A stretch of 64,000 nucleotides of DNA. Source: Leptodontidium sp. MPI-SDFR-AT-0119 (taxonomy: Eukaryota > Ascomycota > Leotiomycetes > Helotiales > Leptodontidiaceae). Below, in pieces: positions 43,819 through 53,938 of this stretch (within the stretch, counting starts at the first letter, position 1; each line of letters starts with the position of its first letter). The notes under the pieces were generated by a model. That model did no database searches. It was not told the origin of the DNA and saw only the letters and a list, made by a program, of their open reading frames with translations. The position numbers and the translations under genes are program-made. Where the stretch lies: positions 2,666,001 through 2,730,000 of the forward strand of contig JAHLEZ010000007.1 of the NCBI GenBank assembly GCA_020726505.1. Direction: 5' to 3'.

Positions 43819-45850
43819 GATATGTGGAAGCAAAAGTCTCTCTTGTGTTTGCCACAAGCGAGTACTTGACCGAGAGAGTCTAAGAATACAGCCAGTTACA
43901 ATCCATGCCACACTTTGACACTTTGAATCCTGTCGATCCTTGGCCTAAGCATAAGTCAGCGGGTGCATCGATAATACCACACCGCCGTCTAGATCTTGTC
44001 GAGTGGCTAATGAAAGTGAGGCGAGACGAGAACTTGCCTCGACGAGACGAAAAGGGTCCCATTTGTCTTCCTCCGGGACCATGAAACTTAGTAGCTGCGA
44101 TACGTGATCTCGAGAGAATTCATTAATACCCCTAGCCTCGTCACTATCCTGCAAGATCTCTTTGTAACCCTTCCATCCCTCCTCGAAAATCTGAAGAGGA
44201 AGCACGTTAGAGCCAAGCATAGACAGAATTTTAAGTAAGCGAAGAGCATCGCTTGCAGACTTGCTTTGAGATTGTTCTAAGACATCTGCTGAGGCTTCGA
44301 AGGTTGCATACACATCGCGATACCTCGAATAGGCTTGCTTAGGTCGGTACTTTAACAGTCGCTGTCGCTACCTTTAGTAAACCTTAAGGTATTGGTAGAG
44401 TTGGTAGTGACCTTAGCTGACATATGCTCCAGCTTGTATTAACGTCCCACCCCACCATTTGGCCCACCCCCCCATTTGGCCCGCCTTTTACACAAAAAAC
44501 GAGATTTTTGAGTGCAAATATCTAAGGAATTAATTAATAATAAAACATAAATTTTTTATATTTATATTTGTTATATAATATTAATTAATTTAACAAAAGG
44601 ATTTTGGGATCTATTAATATTTAATTACGTAATATTAAATTCTAGTTTTTACATAGTAAAAACACCGAAATTCACTTATTAATAACTTTATAAGTAATAT
44701 TTCAAATACTCTAAAACTTTTAATAACGCAAGTTCAAATACTAATCTTGGATTATTTTGAGTTTTAAAGTATTTGTATTAGTAATAACGTTTTTATTAAA
44801 GATTTAATTTTTCTCATACAAATTTTTTGTATAGGGTTTTATAAATCACTTAATAAAAAAATAACAACTAATTCAATTGACTTTAAACTTAGGAATTTAA
44901 AGCTTCTTTATAACATATAAGTTTATTAAAAGTTTTAAAAGTGTTCGTTAATAATTTAAAAAGTTATTAAAGAAAATTCAAAAATCATTTTTACACCAAA
45001 TTTATTAGCGAAAAAAATATTCAACTTTAAGTACTTATTTCATAAGATTATGTAATACTAAATACATGAAACTTTCATAAAATTAAGGACTATCTTAAAA
45101 ATAATCCGATTCTTTAGTTTTAAGTTATTCTATTAGAGTTTATTAAAGTTATTAGTTATTTAAAGTGGTGAGTTTTGGTGTAAAAGGGGTGGCCAAATGG
45201 GGGGTGGGCCAAATGGTGGGGTGGGACGTTAAGGCAAGCGTGTGCGATCCAAGGAGGTTGACTACTTCTTTAGCTTGGTCATCATACGCCGGCCACGATT
45301 TTGGAGCTACCTCGGCTACTTTGAGTAAAAGTTCTTTCGAGTCCTGCTCTTCTAGACCCTCTAACGCTTCGAAGGCGTCTTGACTGTGTCGCCTACATTC
45401 GGCAACGCGAGATGTTATCAGAACGGCGCCGCGGTATCCAGGTGGAAAGTAGACTTAGTAGTCGAAGTCAGGGTCGTTAGCATTATCGAGGATAAGGAGC
45501 CAGCTTTGTTCGGTAGTCGCAAGAACTTGGAGTGCTTCAACGACAGTTTCAATAGAGTGCCTAAGTAGTTTTGCAATAGTAATAAAATCACGCTCGGCAA
45601 TGGAAGGTTTGTCCACGTCAACCCAGAATATTCCCTAGAACCTGTAGCATAAGCTAAAATTCTTATAAATCTTTAAAAGCTATCGGAAGGACGTACTTCT
45701 GCTTTATTAAGCTCGCAATCTACAAGCATATCTCGCTCTTCCCTTGTCCGCCTAGTCCTGTAATCACGAATCTCCTTTGTATCTGGGCTACAGAAATAGA
45801 TTCGCTTTAAAGAGCTCTCTGTATTCGGGAAAGTAGATTAGAACGCCCTG
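43811..45850 (-). pseudogene. NLR (NB-ARC) relic split by a MITE
   Basis: Leftward order: SRIQRAL, SVAQIQRRFVITGLGGQGKSE (P-loop, Walker A at 45732-45758), FWVDVDKPSIAERDFITIAK, TEQSWLLILDNANDPDFDY (Walker B), VYFPPGYRGAVLITSR, DDQAKEVVNLLGSHTLA, then the 786-bp insertion, then LIQAGAYVS, RPKQAYSRYRDVYATFEASADVLEQS and PLQIFEEGWKGYKE..MVPEEDKWD..SMHPLTYA. This is the nucleotide-binding and winged-helix part of a fungal NLR of the type that usually carries TPR or other repeats. Several in-frame TAA/TAG codons replace expected Gln or Trp (for example DFDY-stop-VYF and TYA-stop-AKDR). The sensor repeats and the N-terminal effector domain are missing. Confidence 0.82.
44443..45228. mobile_element. 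MITE (786 bp) with about 50-bp terminal inverted repeats, TTAA or TA target site
   Basis: Both ends carry CGTCCCACCCCACCATTTGG extended to about 50 bp, ending in cttttacac, with one or two mismatches. Each end is flanked by TTAA (44439-44442 and 45229-45232); a TA duplication with ACGTCCC ends is equally consistent. The interior is extremely AT-rich and non-coding. It sits inside the NLR relic. Confidence 0.88.
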
Positions 45851-46059
45851 TAAACAGACTATTAATAGCCCGAGGCATTATCTAGTGTACATCGCTATGT
45901 ATATTAGTTCCTATACAAAAGCCGAATATATAAGCTAACTATAATTATAGCTCTTATTAAGTCGAGTCCTTATCATGGAATTTGCTAAACTTACCTCTTG
46001 AATGTTCGCCAATCTCCCTCTCGAGCCGAAAGAAGGCATTTTCTTTCCCCTCGCCATAA

Positions 46060-46389
46060 ATCAACGGCATCCCCCAGGTTTACCCCATCTATGCCGACAA
46101 AGATACGAGAATCAACTACATCGTGATGGAGACTGTGGATGGGCAGAACCTTGCTTCTCGTTGGACCACCCTAGCCACAACTAAGAAGACCGCTATAGTA
46201 GATAAGTTATGAGATATATTCGACCAACTTCGCAATCTTCCTTGCCCTAGGTATTTCGGGAACCTTGGGAATCGCGCACTCGAGGACTCTATCATCTGGA
46301 CCACGGATGACGTAACCACAGCCATGGGAGACGGCTGGTTGGTACCCAAGCTACTAGGAATATACTTTGGCGATGTTCACATGCGGTAG
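46060..46389 (+). pseudogene. APH-family phosphotransferase relic (third copy)
   Basis: Frame INGIPQVYPIYADKDTRINYIVMETVDG, LASRWTTL, KTAIVDKL-stop-DIFDQLRNLPCPRYFGNLGNRALEDSIIWTTDD: the hinge region of an APH-like kinase. The stop at 46210-46212 is TGA where Arg (CGA) is expected. The frame ends at TAG 46387-46389. No catalytic motifs. Confidence 0.65.
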
Positions 46390-46390
46390 G

Positions 46391-46639
46391 TGGGATAACG
46401 ACTGGTATGTTTGGGAAGCCAAAATCCTCGATGAGTACCCAAACGAATACGCATGGATGATATGCTACGAAGGGAATTATGGTCATAATTGTGGGGGCAT
46501 TGTAGTCGATGAAAAAGGATATAAGCTGGATGATGGTTGAGTGTTTAACTTGATTTCGGATGTCCACTCTGTCTCAAAGAACGACTTGGTCGGCATGATC
46601 GGATCTGCGTCGGCTTTGCATGTGTGGCAGCAGTCGTAG
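46391..46639 (+). pseudogene. Unrecognised conserved-looking fragment
   Basis: Frame WDNDWYVWEAKILDEYPNEY, MICYEGNYGHNCGGIVVDEKGY, then TGA at 46538-46540 (CGA expected), VFNLISDVHSVSKNDLVGMIGSASALHVW and TAG at 46637-46639. The aromatic/glycine-rich composition looks like a real protein domain. I do not recognise it. It directly follows the APH relic in another frame. Confidence 0.4.
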
Positions 46640-48225
46640 TGAATGGGGTTGTGTTGGTGTTGGTTACGAGTAACACTATATTCTGTGTTCTGAAATCGCG
46701 GACCCAGGGTGATCGGGTTTCGCGAGGGGTTCGATGGCTATCTGGATGATCATGGCCGCGTGAGATTTGAGGTTACCTGTAGTGACGAGAGTAGTTAGCC
46801 AGCTTAATGCGATTGCCGAAAATGGGAAAGGTACATCTTAACGGCGTGAAGTCATCGATGGTCTACCCGAAATGGACCAACTTGATACGGTTTAGATCAG
46901 GCGGCTGTAATCCCTAGGCTCGTTGCCATCTACTCCGTAGGATTGCCTTTAGCGATTCTGCGGGAATATCAAAACAGTCGACGTTTCCGATATCATGACA
47001 TGCTAGGTGCTCTGTTTCGATTCGAACACCATGCCTCTTCCCAGTAACAGTGATCAAGGAAATTGATATCGTGGATTTCGGTCCCTTAGTAGAGGGCAAC
47101 GTATTAGAGTGTGACGTGGACATGTCGACACTCAAAGTGTTTTTGGAGACCAGCGAGCACCGCCGGAATAAGATATAGTTCAAAGTTGGGATGACGCACA
47201 CGCGGCTCTGATTTCTGGCTAAACCCTTTGGGTTAGAAGTGTAATCTCTCACCACACCGACTCCTTAGTCGCTCACACGTCTCAGAGTATTTGATCAACG
47301 TAAATGATAACAGCGAACGAAGTTCTCGCCTGCCGCGACAAATAAACCGGACCATGACTTCCAGAACGAGGCAAGTCGCAAAGGAGAGCATACTTACCTG
47401 TAAGTACCCACATGTTCCGTTCGCTATGACTAACTCTGCCCAGAAGTTGAGGAAAGCAGGTGTATGGCACATAATGCGTAGTTGAGGTGGTCAGGCATGC
47501 GGCTTGGGTTCCACCAGACAAGTCCCGACATCCAGTCCCACATTGAATGTTTCCCAAGCATGGCTCCTTCACCACAATCACAGCCACGGCTTTGCTCTAT
47601 ACGCATCAAGCACCTGACTACCTTAACAACCTAAGGGATGCTATTCCGACATACCTTCCCCCTTGCGCCTGCTCTCAAACGATGCGAAGCCTCCCTACTC
47701 TCAACCACCTCCATCAAACCTTCCTACACGGAATATCTCACGAACACCACGGTACCTGAATCCCATGTGCCCTATTCTAACCGATATGTTACTGAGGTCA
47801 AGCCTTTACGGCTTTACGGAAATAATCATACCTTCCAAGTAATTTAGACGATAGGGCTTAAAAATGTACGTTATGCAACAAAAGAACGTTGATATTTCAC
47901 GTGAATTTACTTACGGTATCAAGAGATCTTTTTTTGCATGTGGGAAGCTGCATCTTCCTCTCCTTGATAGTATGTTTATTGGTAGTACTAACCAAAGGTG
48001 GCCTGATGTCCATCGCCATGCAGCCACATTTATAACCACCCGACCAGGCTAGCTAACCAATTTCAAGCCGGGTGTCCATAACAAACCGACAATTTGCTTC
48101 TGCATATGTGGACGCTTCTGAATTCTTGGAAGGTGCGGCAGGGAGGGACAGCCAATGCCAATCAAAGCAAACGTGTTTCCTTGAAACTGGTAAAAATCAA
48201 AGCCGCGGTCGGAATCCGTAAGTCC
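46640..48225. other. Region without a recognised gene
   Basis: Only short ORFs on both strands; a plus-strand stretch near 46925-47040 (AIYSVGLPLAILREYQNSRR, HDMLGALFRFEHH) looks coding but is broken by stops. Probably further decayed genes. Confidence 0.35.
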
Positions 48226-48347
48226 TGATAAAAAAGCATGTAGAATTCTATCTGAGAGAGCGTACAGAGTAATAGGGGAAATAGGGGCAGCGTGATCAGA
48301 TGTACGTAGGTACTGAGATCTACGCTATACAGCCCATATTTCTAACA
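48226..48347 (-). repeat. 3' LTR of the Copia element
   Basis: 122 bp, reads TGTTAGAAATATGGGC..TTTTTTATCA on the minus strand. A purine tract (agtagggggca) precedes it on that strand, as expected of a polypurine tract. About eight differences from the other LTR. Confidence 0.88.
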
Positions 48348-49161
48348 TGCCCCCTACTCTAAAGCTCTATATTGAATTCTAAATATAGTATTTTGAGCTC
48401 TCTAATTAAACTCGTATCCCTAACGTTAAGGCTTGTATTCTGACGTTAAGGCTCGTATTTAGGTTTCCTAGGCCTTATTAACTCCTGTAATATGGCTCTC
48501 CTAGCTATATAGCGCTTACATCTCCCTCTTAGAGGAAGTTCAGTTACCCCGTAGCTTTCTTACTCGCGTTATAGTACAAGAGTACCTTAATTGACTATCT
48601 CTAAGTCTTTTATATATTTGCATTCCCTTGTAGCCTCTATATATGTCTATTGTGTCCATTCCGGCCTCTATCCTAGCCTCTATTCCAGTGTAGCCTCCAC
48701 TCTTAGCTCTTCGATAGTAGGCCTATATAACCCTTGTATCTCTTAAAAGTAGGGCCTAGTAACGCCTTAGTAAGAGCGTCTATTATATTATTATTCCCTA
48801 ATACATACTATATAATTATTTTCCTAGCTAAAATCATATTATCACGAATGTAAAAGTGGCGGATGTCGATATACTTAGATTTTAGTGTAAATTTGCGCTC
48901 CTTAGTAAGGGCTTCGGCACTTATATTATCAAGGTAAAGAGTCGGAGGCTTTATAGGGGTGATTCCTAAGTCTTTCTATAACTTTAGTATTTATGTTCCC
49001 TTAATCCGTCGCTAGTAGCTATTATCTCTGAATATTCTCTATTAAGAGTTATCGACTTCTAAACGTTAGTAGACTAGTTAGTAATTACGTTATTGATTAT
49101 AATTAGCTATGCCTAAAGTGACTTCCTATTACCTTTGGTCCCCTAAGTCGCGTCTATAAAG

Positions 49162-49322
49162 TGTGACGGAGGCACTCAAGACAGACAGATTCAAGACAAT
49201 ACACTTCGTACTTAGAACAATAGATACAGAAGAAGGACAGCTGTAGCTGTAGCTGACCCCTATATCCTCAAAGCTGAAACACTAGCCCCTAAACACGTGA
49301 CGTCAGCACCAAGACCGTCACA
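49162..49322. mobile_element. Solo LTR C (161 bp), target duplication TAAAG
   Basis: Starts TGTGACGG and ends CCGTCACA; flanked by TAAAG at 49157-49161 and 49323-49327. Inserted in the Copia element downstream of its reverse transcriptase. Confidence 0.85.
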
Positions 49323-51588
49323 TAAAGCAGTCGAATTAGCCGAATTCAGTTGTATTTCCTCTGCTATAAGTAATTCCGTCGTTAAGCGTCGTGTTAGGGT
49401 ATTATAAGAGTGGCTTTATATATTATAAGTGCGTTTCCGTAGGCTTTACTATATGCCGCGTTAACTAGACAACAATATATACGATATCTAGTCTCGTCTA
49501 ATTTAAGAAGTATATAACAGAGCTTATAATTTACTAGTAAAGTGAGGTCTCTTTAATATTTAGCTGAGTTATGTTATCTCTATTTCGTAGTATTATGTTT
49601 ATAATTGCCGGAAAGCTAACTTTATTCACATTTACTATATTAAACCTTTCTAGCACTTTCGACGTATAAAGTAACAAGTATATTTTAAGTGTTCTTGTTA
49701 ACCGATTCCGTTTAATTTAGAGTCTTATAAATGTAGTCACGGCTCTTAAGTCTTTGCCTTTTTATGTTTTTAAAATTTGGCTCTTAAAGTAATTGACGTA
49801 TTGTTTTGGCCCTATAATTAATATATTATTAACAAAGACAAGTACGTACGACTTTTTAGCTTTACCTTAATAAATAAAGAGATTTAGATCTGTATCTGAC
49901 TATATAAGGCTAAACGTAGTCTCCATGGCTGTCTTCATATTAGCCACTACTCCCTAAGTGCTTGTTTTAAGCCGTAAAGGCTCCGTAAAAGCTTTAGGTA
50001 CGCGTGTCCCCTTCCCTTTACTTCTAAGTGTATTATTTCGACAAAAAATTGTAATATCTCTATATATATTTCCTCGTTTAATATTAGGTTTAAGAACGCG
50101 GTATTAATGTCGACGTAGTTAGCTTCGTAATCGCGGTAAGTAGTTAAAGTTAGTAGTACTCTAAGTGTTATTAGCCGTAGTATACTAATATACGTGTCAA
50201 AGTAGTCGCTGCTATACTGTTGCTCAAAACCTCTAGCTGTAATACGAGCTTTCTTGCGTACGAGGGACCTATTTGAGTGTAGCTTGTTGCGTAACACTAG
50301 CTTTGAGGTAATTAGTTTCTTTCTAATTAATAGCTCTTTATACTGTATTTTATATGTCTTAGTAGAGCGTAACGCGCTGTATTCTTCTTTAATTACGCGT
50401 ATCTATTTAGCTTTGTTTTCCTGTAGAGCTTACTCTAGCGTAACTAAGTCTTGAATTAATAGTGTAGTCGCGCCTTCAGCTCTTAGAGCTATAATTGACT
50501 CTCTATATACGCGTCTTGGCTTCAGTTGTCGTCTATACTTAGACTCTATAGGCTTAAAAGAGAGGTTAACTAGTCGCTAATCAGACGACTGCGTAGTATT
50601 ACTTTTTTGCCTTTGTGTATTAATATCACGTGCTAGCCTCTCTATTAGAGGTCTTTGAATTAGTGTTCTTGTAAAGCCTGTTTTGCCTATAACTAGCCAT
50701 GTAGTGTACTTATTAAATTTGACGTCACTAGAGATTAACTCCTGTTAATTTTCTATATTTAATAGCCTATATATATATAAGCTAGTCATCCCTACTAGAA
50801 TATACTTCCCTGGCTGTATTTTTAGCTCTAGCTTCCTAAGGAACGTTGCCTTTGGCCTTAATAGCCATACTCTTACTCTAAATACTCTATAATGTAATAA
50901 ACTAGCTAGTGTACCTTCTTATGCCTCCAGCGGCGTCAGCCCTTTTACCCCTTAATATAGCAGTGCCTTTGTCAGTCTCTTGTTTTTAAGCCTAGTTGCG
51001 TGCTCTACGGTATAGTACTAAAGACTATCTGACTATTTGGCGTCGTATAATATAGATTAGACGATCTTAGATAATTAATATATTTAATGCTCTAATACCC
51101 TATTAAGCGACTGTTTATATAGTGGCGACAGCTCTAACTATATACTAAGCTCCTGTAGCCAGCGTATAAAGGCATTTCTAAACTCTCCTTTATTATTGTC
51201 AGTCCGCTAGTATATAATTACTTGTCCCTTCTGAAGCTCTAATTAAGTCTTTAACAACTTGATTTTTGGCTGTATTATAGTAGCTGTTTTGTCCTTAAAT
51301 AGCCGTACCTAGTATACTCTAGTTGCGTCATCCACGACGACTAAGTAGTACTTATACCCCTTAATTAACTGGCATTAGATGCCCGATATATCGGCATATA
51401 GCCGGCGTAGTAATATATTAGCTCTAGTGTCAGTCTTTTTAGTAAAATACTCCTTTATCTTACTAACTAAGTATAATTCGTAACTCTTTCCCCCCTTATA
51501 AATCATTCGCTTTCTTAGCTTTATCTTATATCCGGATACTGCCTCTAATTTAACTATTTCCTAATAATTTATATAACTAAGTCGTCTG

Positions 51589-51750
51589 TGTTACGAACAG
51601 GGGTCCGGAACAGGTATGCTTCGGCTAAGTCAAAGGTCCGACTCCGACTCCCTATATATATGGCTCCCTCCCTCCTGTAGAGTAGCTCTGTAGTTTTGTA
51701 TTCTAAGTGTTAAGTCAACCTTCTGCGGCCAAGGCTCTTGTGTCGTGACA
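51589..51750. mobile_element. Solo LTR D (162 bp), target duplication GTCTG
   Basis: Starts TGTTACG and ends CGTGACA; flanked by GTCTG at 51584-51588 and 51751-51755. A TATA-like tatatatatgg lies near 51653. Inserted in the integrase part of the Copia element. Confidence 0.82.
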
Positions 51751-52094
51751 GTCTGTATATTAAGTCCGGCATCGTTTCCTGATTTTAGTCGTCATATGAG
51801 CTCTCTATAGTATATATTTCCGGCACTAGTGGTTCTAATGGCTCTGTTCCGACCGTATTTGCCTCCGTATTTGAGTCTAAGACGTATAAGCCACTGGCTT
51901 TCGTCACAGAGAGTACTAAATTATTGTCCTTATAATACTTTGCCCTTATATTATTAAATATAGTACTAATTCCGTTTTCCGTAAGTGCACCAATCGATAG
52001 TAGCTTAGTGCTTCCAAAGTCAAGTATACATTAGACGTTATATAATATTATACTATCGGTTTACTAGGTAGTAAAGGGGTGGTATCAAAAAGGT

Positions 52095-52257
52095 AGCACG
52101 TAGCACGAAAACCTGTAATTCGTATGCTTTGTTATGCCTTTTATTTTGTACGTCTTTTCTAAGAAAGAGCTCGAGGAAGAGTTCCCTTATATACTAGCTA
52201 GGAGGTCACGTGGTACACGTAACCCCGGCATTCAGGCTTGACTATACATCCCAACAC
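52095..52257 (-). mobile_element. Possible further LTR insertion in the Copia element
   Basis: On the minus strand the segment starts TGTTGGGATGTATAG and contains tatataaggg, like a Copia-type LTR with TATA box, and is more GC-rich than its surroundings. The other end and a target duplication could not be fixed. Confidence 0.35.
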
Positions 52258-53568
52258 ATACTATTAATTTGTACGTCTTTATAGCCTTTCGCAAATGAAT
52301 ATTAATGAATATTAATTATTAGCTATCTTCACTTGCTTGTCTCTCTAGCGTTTGAGGCTTATTAATTCGATATACACACTAGAGAAGTGTTTAGTCGCTT
52401 CGGAGTCAAGTTTCCATTAATTTGCGGCCGTAAAACTAATGTAAACTTGTTATACTTCTTCTGTAAGGTATATACGGTCTGTAAAGTAAGGTTTAAAGGT
52501 CTTTGATTAATTTGCGGCTACGTTAGCTATCTCTCTACTCTTGCATTCGTTCTTCTAATGACTAAACTTCTTGCACTTCGCGCATTAGTTCTTATCTAAT
52601 TTTACAGTCTTTTTCACCCTTTTTAATACGTCCCTGTAGTCACTTGTTACTTTTCCACCTCTCTAACCTCCTCTACCCCTAGCTCTGCCTTTATAGCCTC
52701 CATAGCCTCTATAGCCTCTGCCACTGCCTCTGCCCCTATTCGCTACTTAATTAGCTTTTATTATAGTTAGTTCTGTAGTCGGTACTACCTTTAGCTCGTC
52801 CTTCCATTGTAGTAGATACTTAATCAGCTAGTAGAGTACTGCCTTTTATGTCTTTAGGGTTGTTTTGTAGTGCGCTACGTATTATTTTCTAATCTTCTAG
52901 CCTTAGTAGTAGTATAATTAGCTTTACTTTAATATCGGCATTAGCGAATAGATGAGTATCGCCAGAGAGCCTAAGCCTATATTTTCGCAAACGAGAGACG
53001 TAGTCGTTGGCACTCTCGATGGACGGGTTGTAGACCTCTTTGCTTAGCTCCTCCTTGATATTAGCGATATATTAAGCTTCAGACGAATAGGCAGTCCCAG
53101 CGGCTTGAATTACGTCCTATAACACCTTTATATCCCCGGCGTTTATGAGATCCTGATACTTCTCAAACATAATAGTAGAGAGACTAGAGACGACGATTTT
53201 CCGAGCCTTCTTTAACTCCTTTTTTCAAGTTAGTTGGAGAGACGCTAATGCCCCTAACGCCGGAGGGTTAGTTACTTATTCTAAGATTCCGGCGGCAGCG
53301 AGTTCCTTTTGAGTCTCTAGCTTCTACTCGTAGAAGTTGTCGTAGACTAGCTTTGACGACTTAGTCGATGATTCCGATGACTTTAATACGATAAGTATAG
53401 TTAAGAGCTAAAGAGTCGACAGTTGACTTAATGGACGTGTTACAGAGGCTTGATTTGATTCGCAGAGAGTGTGTATAACGTATGACGTGTATTAAGTCAA
53501 TTACAACAAGTATTAATTGATTCTAAGTAGTATTGAGGTTAATTTCTAAACAATTAGAATTGCTACTA

Positions 53569-53690
53569 TGATAAAAAAGTATATAGAATTCTATCTGAGA
53601 GAGCGTACAGAGTAATAGGGGAAATAGGGGCAGCGTGATCATAAGTACGCAAGTACTGAGATCTACGCTGCACAGCCCATATTTCTAACA
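53569..53690 (-). repeat. 5' LTR of the Copia element
   Basis: 122 bp, the same length and ends as 48226-48347. It lies 249 bp upstream of the HET gene start. Confidence 0.88.
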
Positions 53691-53938
53691 GTTATGCATG
53701 CTTTCCCTTGGCATCGGAATTCTACATCCGGCCACCGAGTACCCCACCCTATCCCAGCCTCTGCAATTCATCGTGACGGATGTTAACATCAACGTCAACG
53801 TTAACGTTAACATTAAACCACGACACCCTTCATCAGTGAATGTCTTTTAAGACTCGACTTTGTGCTTTGTACATGTCTGACAAGAACTAGGCTGTACCCA
53901 CCTACCCGAACCATTCCTTTCCATCGTTGTCAATCACG

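Larger units (their letters stand above)
48226..53690 (-). mobile_element. Ty1/Copia retrotransposon, RIP-mutated, with two nested solo LTRs
   Basis: Two 122-bp LTRs (48226-48347 and 53569-53690) bound 5.5 kb of AT-rich DNA. On the minus strand, from the right: a gag zinc knuckle CAKCKKFSH-x4-C at 52543-52584 with TAG in place of Trp; coding-like integrase-proximal sequence (LDFGSTKLLSIGALTENG) near 51950-52030; and a Copia reverse transcriptase segment at 49947-50297 (ARGFEQQYSSDYFDTY, DINTAFLNLILNEEIYIE, LLRSLYGLKQAL) ending in TAG where Trp is usual. Insertions at 49162-49322 and 51589-51750 are subtracted. The 5 bp outside the two LTRs (agtcc and gttat) do not match. Inactive. Confidence 0.85.

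Noticed and set aside
44443..45228. MITE interior as an intron of the NLR gene
   Set aside because: It has perfect terminal inverted repeats and a duplicated TTAA and lacks GT..AG ends; a transposon insertion explains it better.
48239..53690. A CRISPR-like or tandem array reading of the two identical 122-bp segments
   Set aside because: They are the two LTRs of a Copia element with reverse transcriptase between them.
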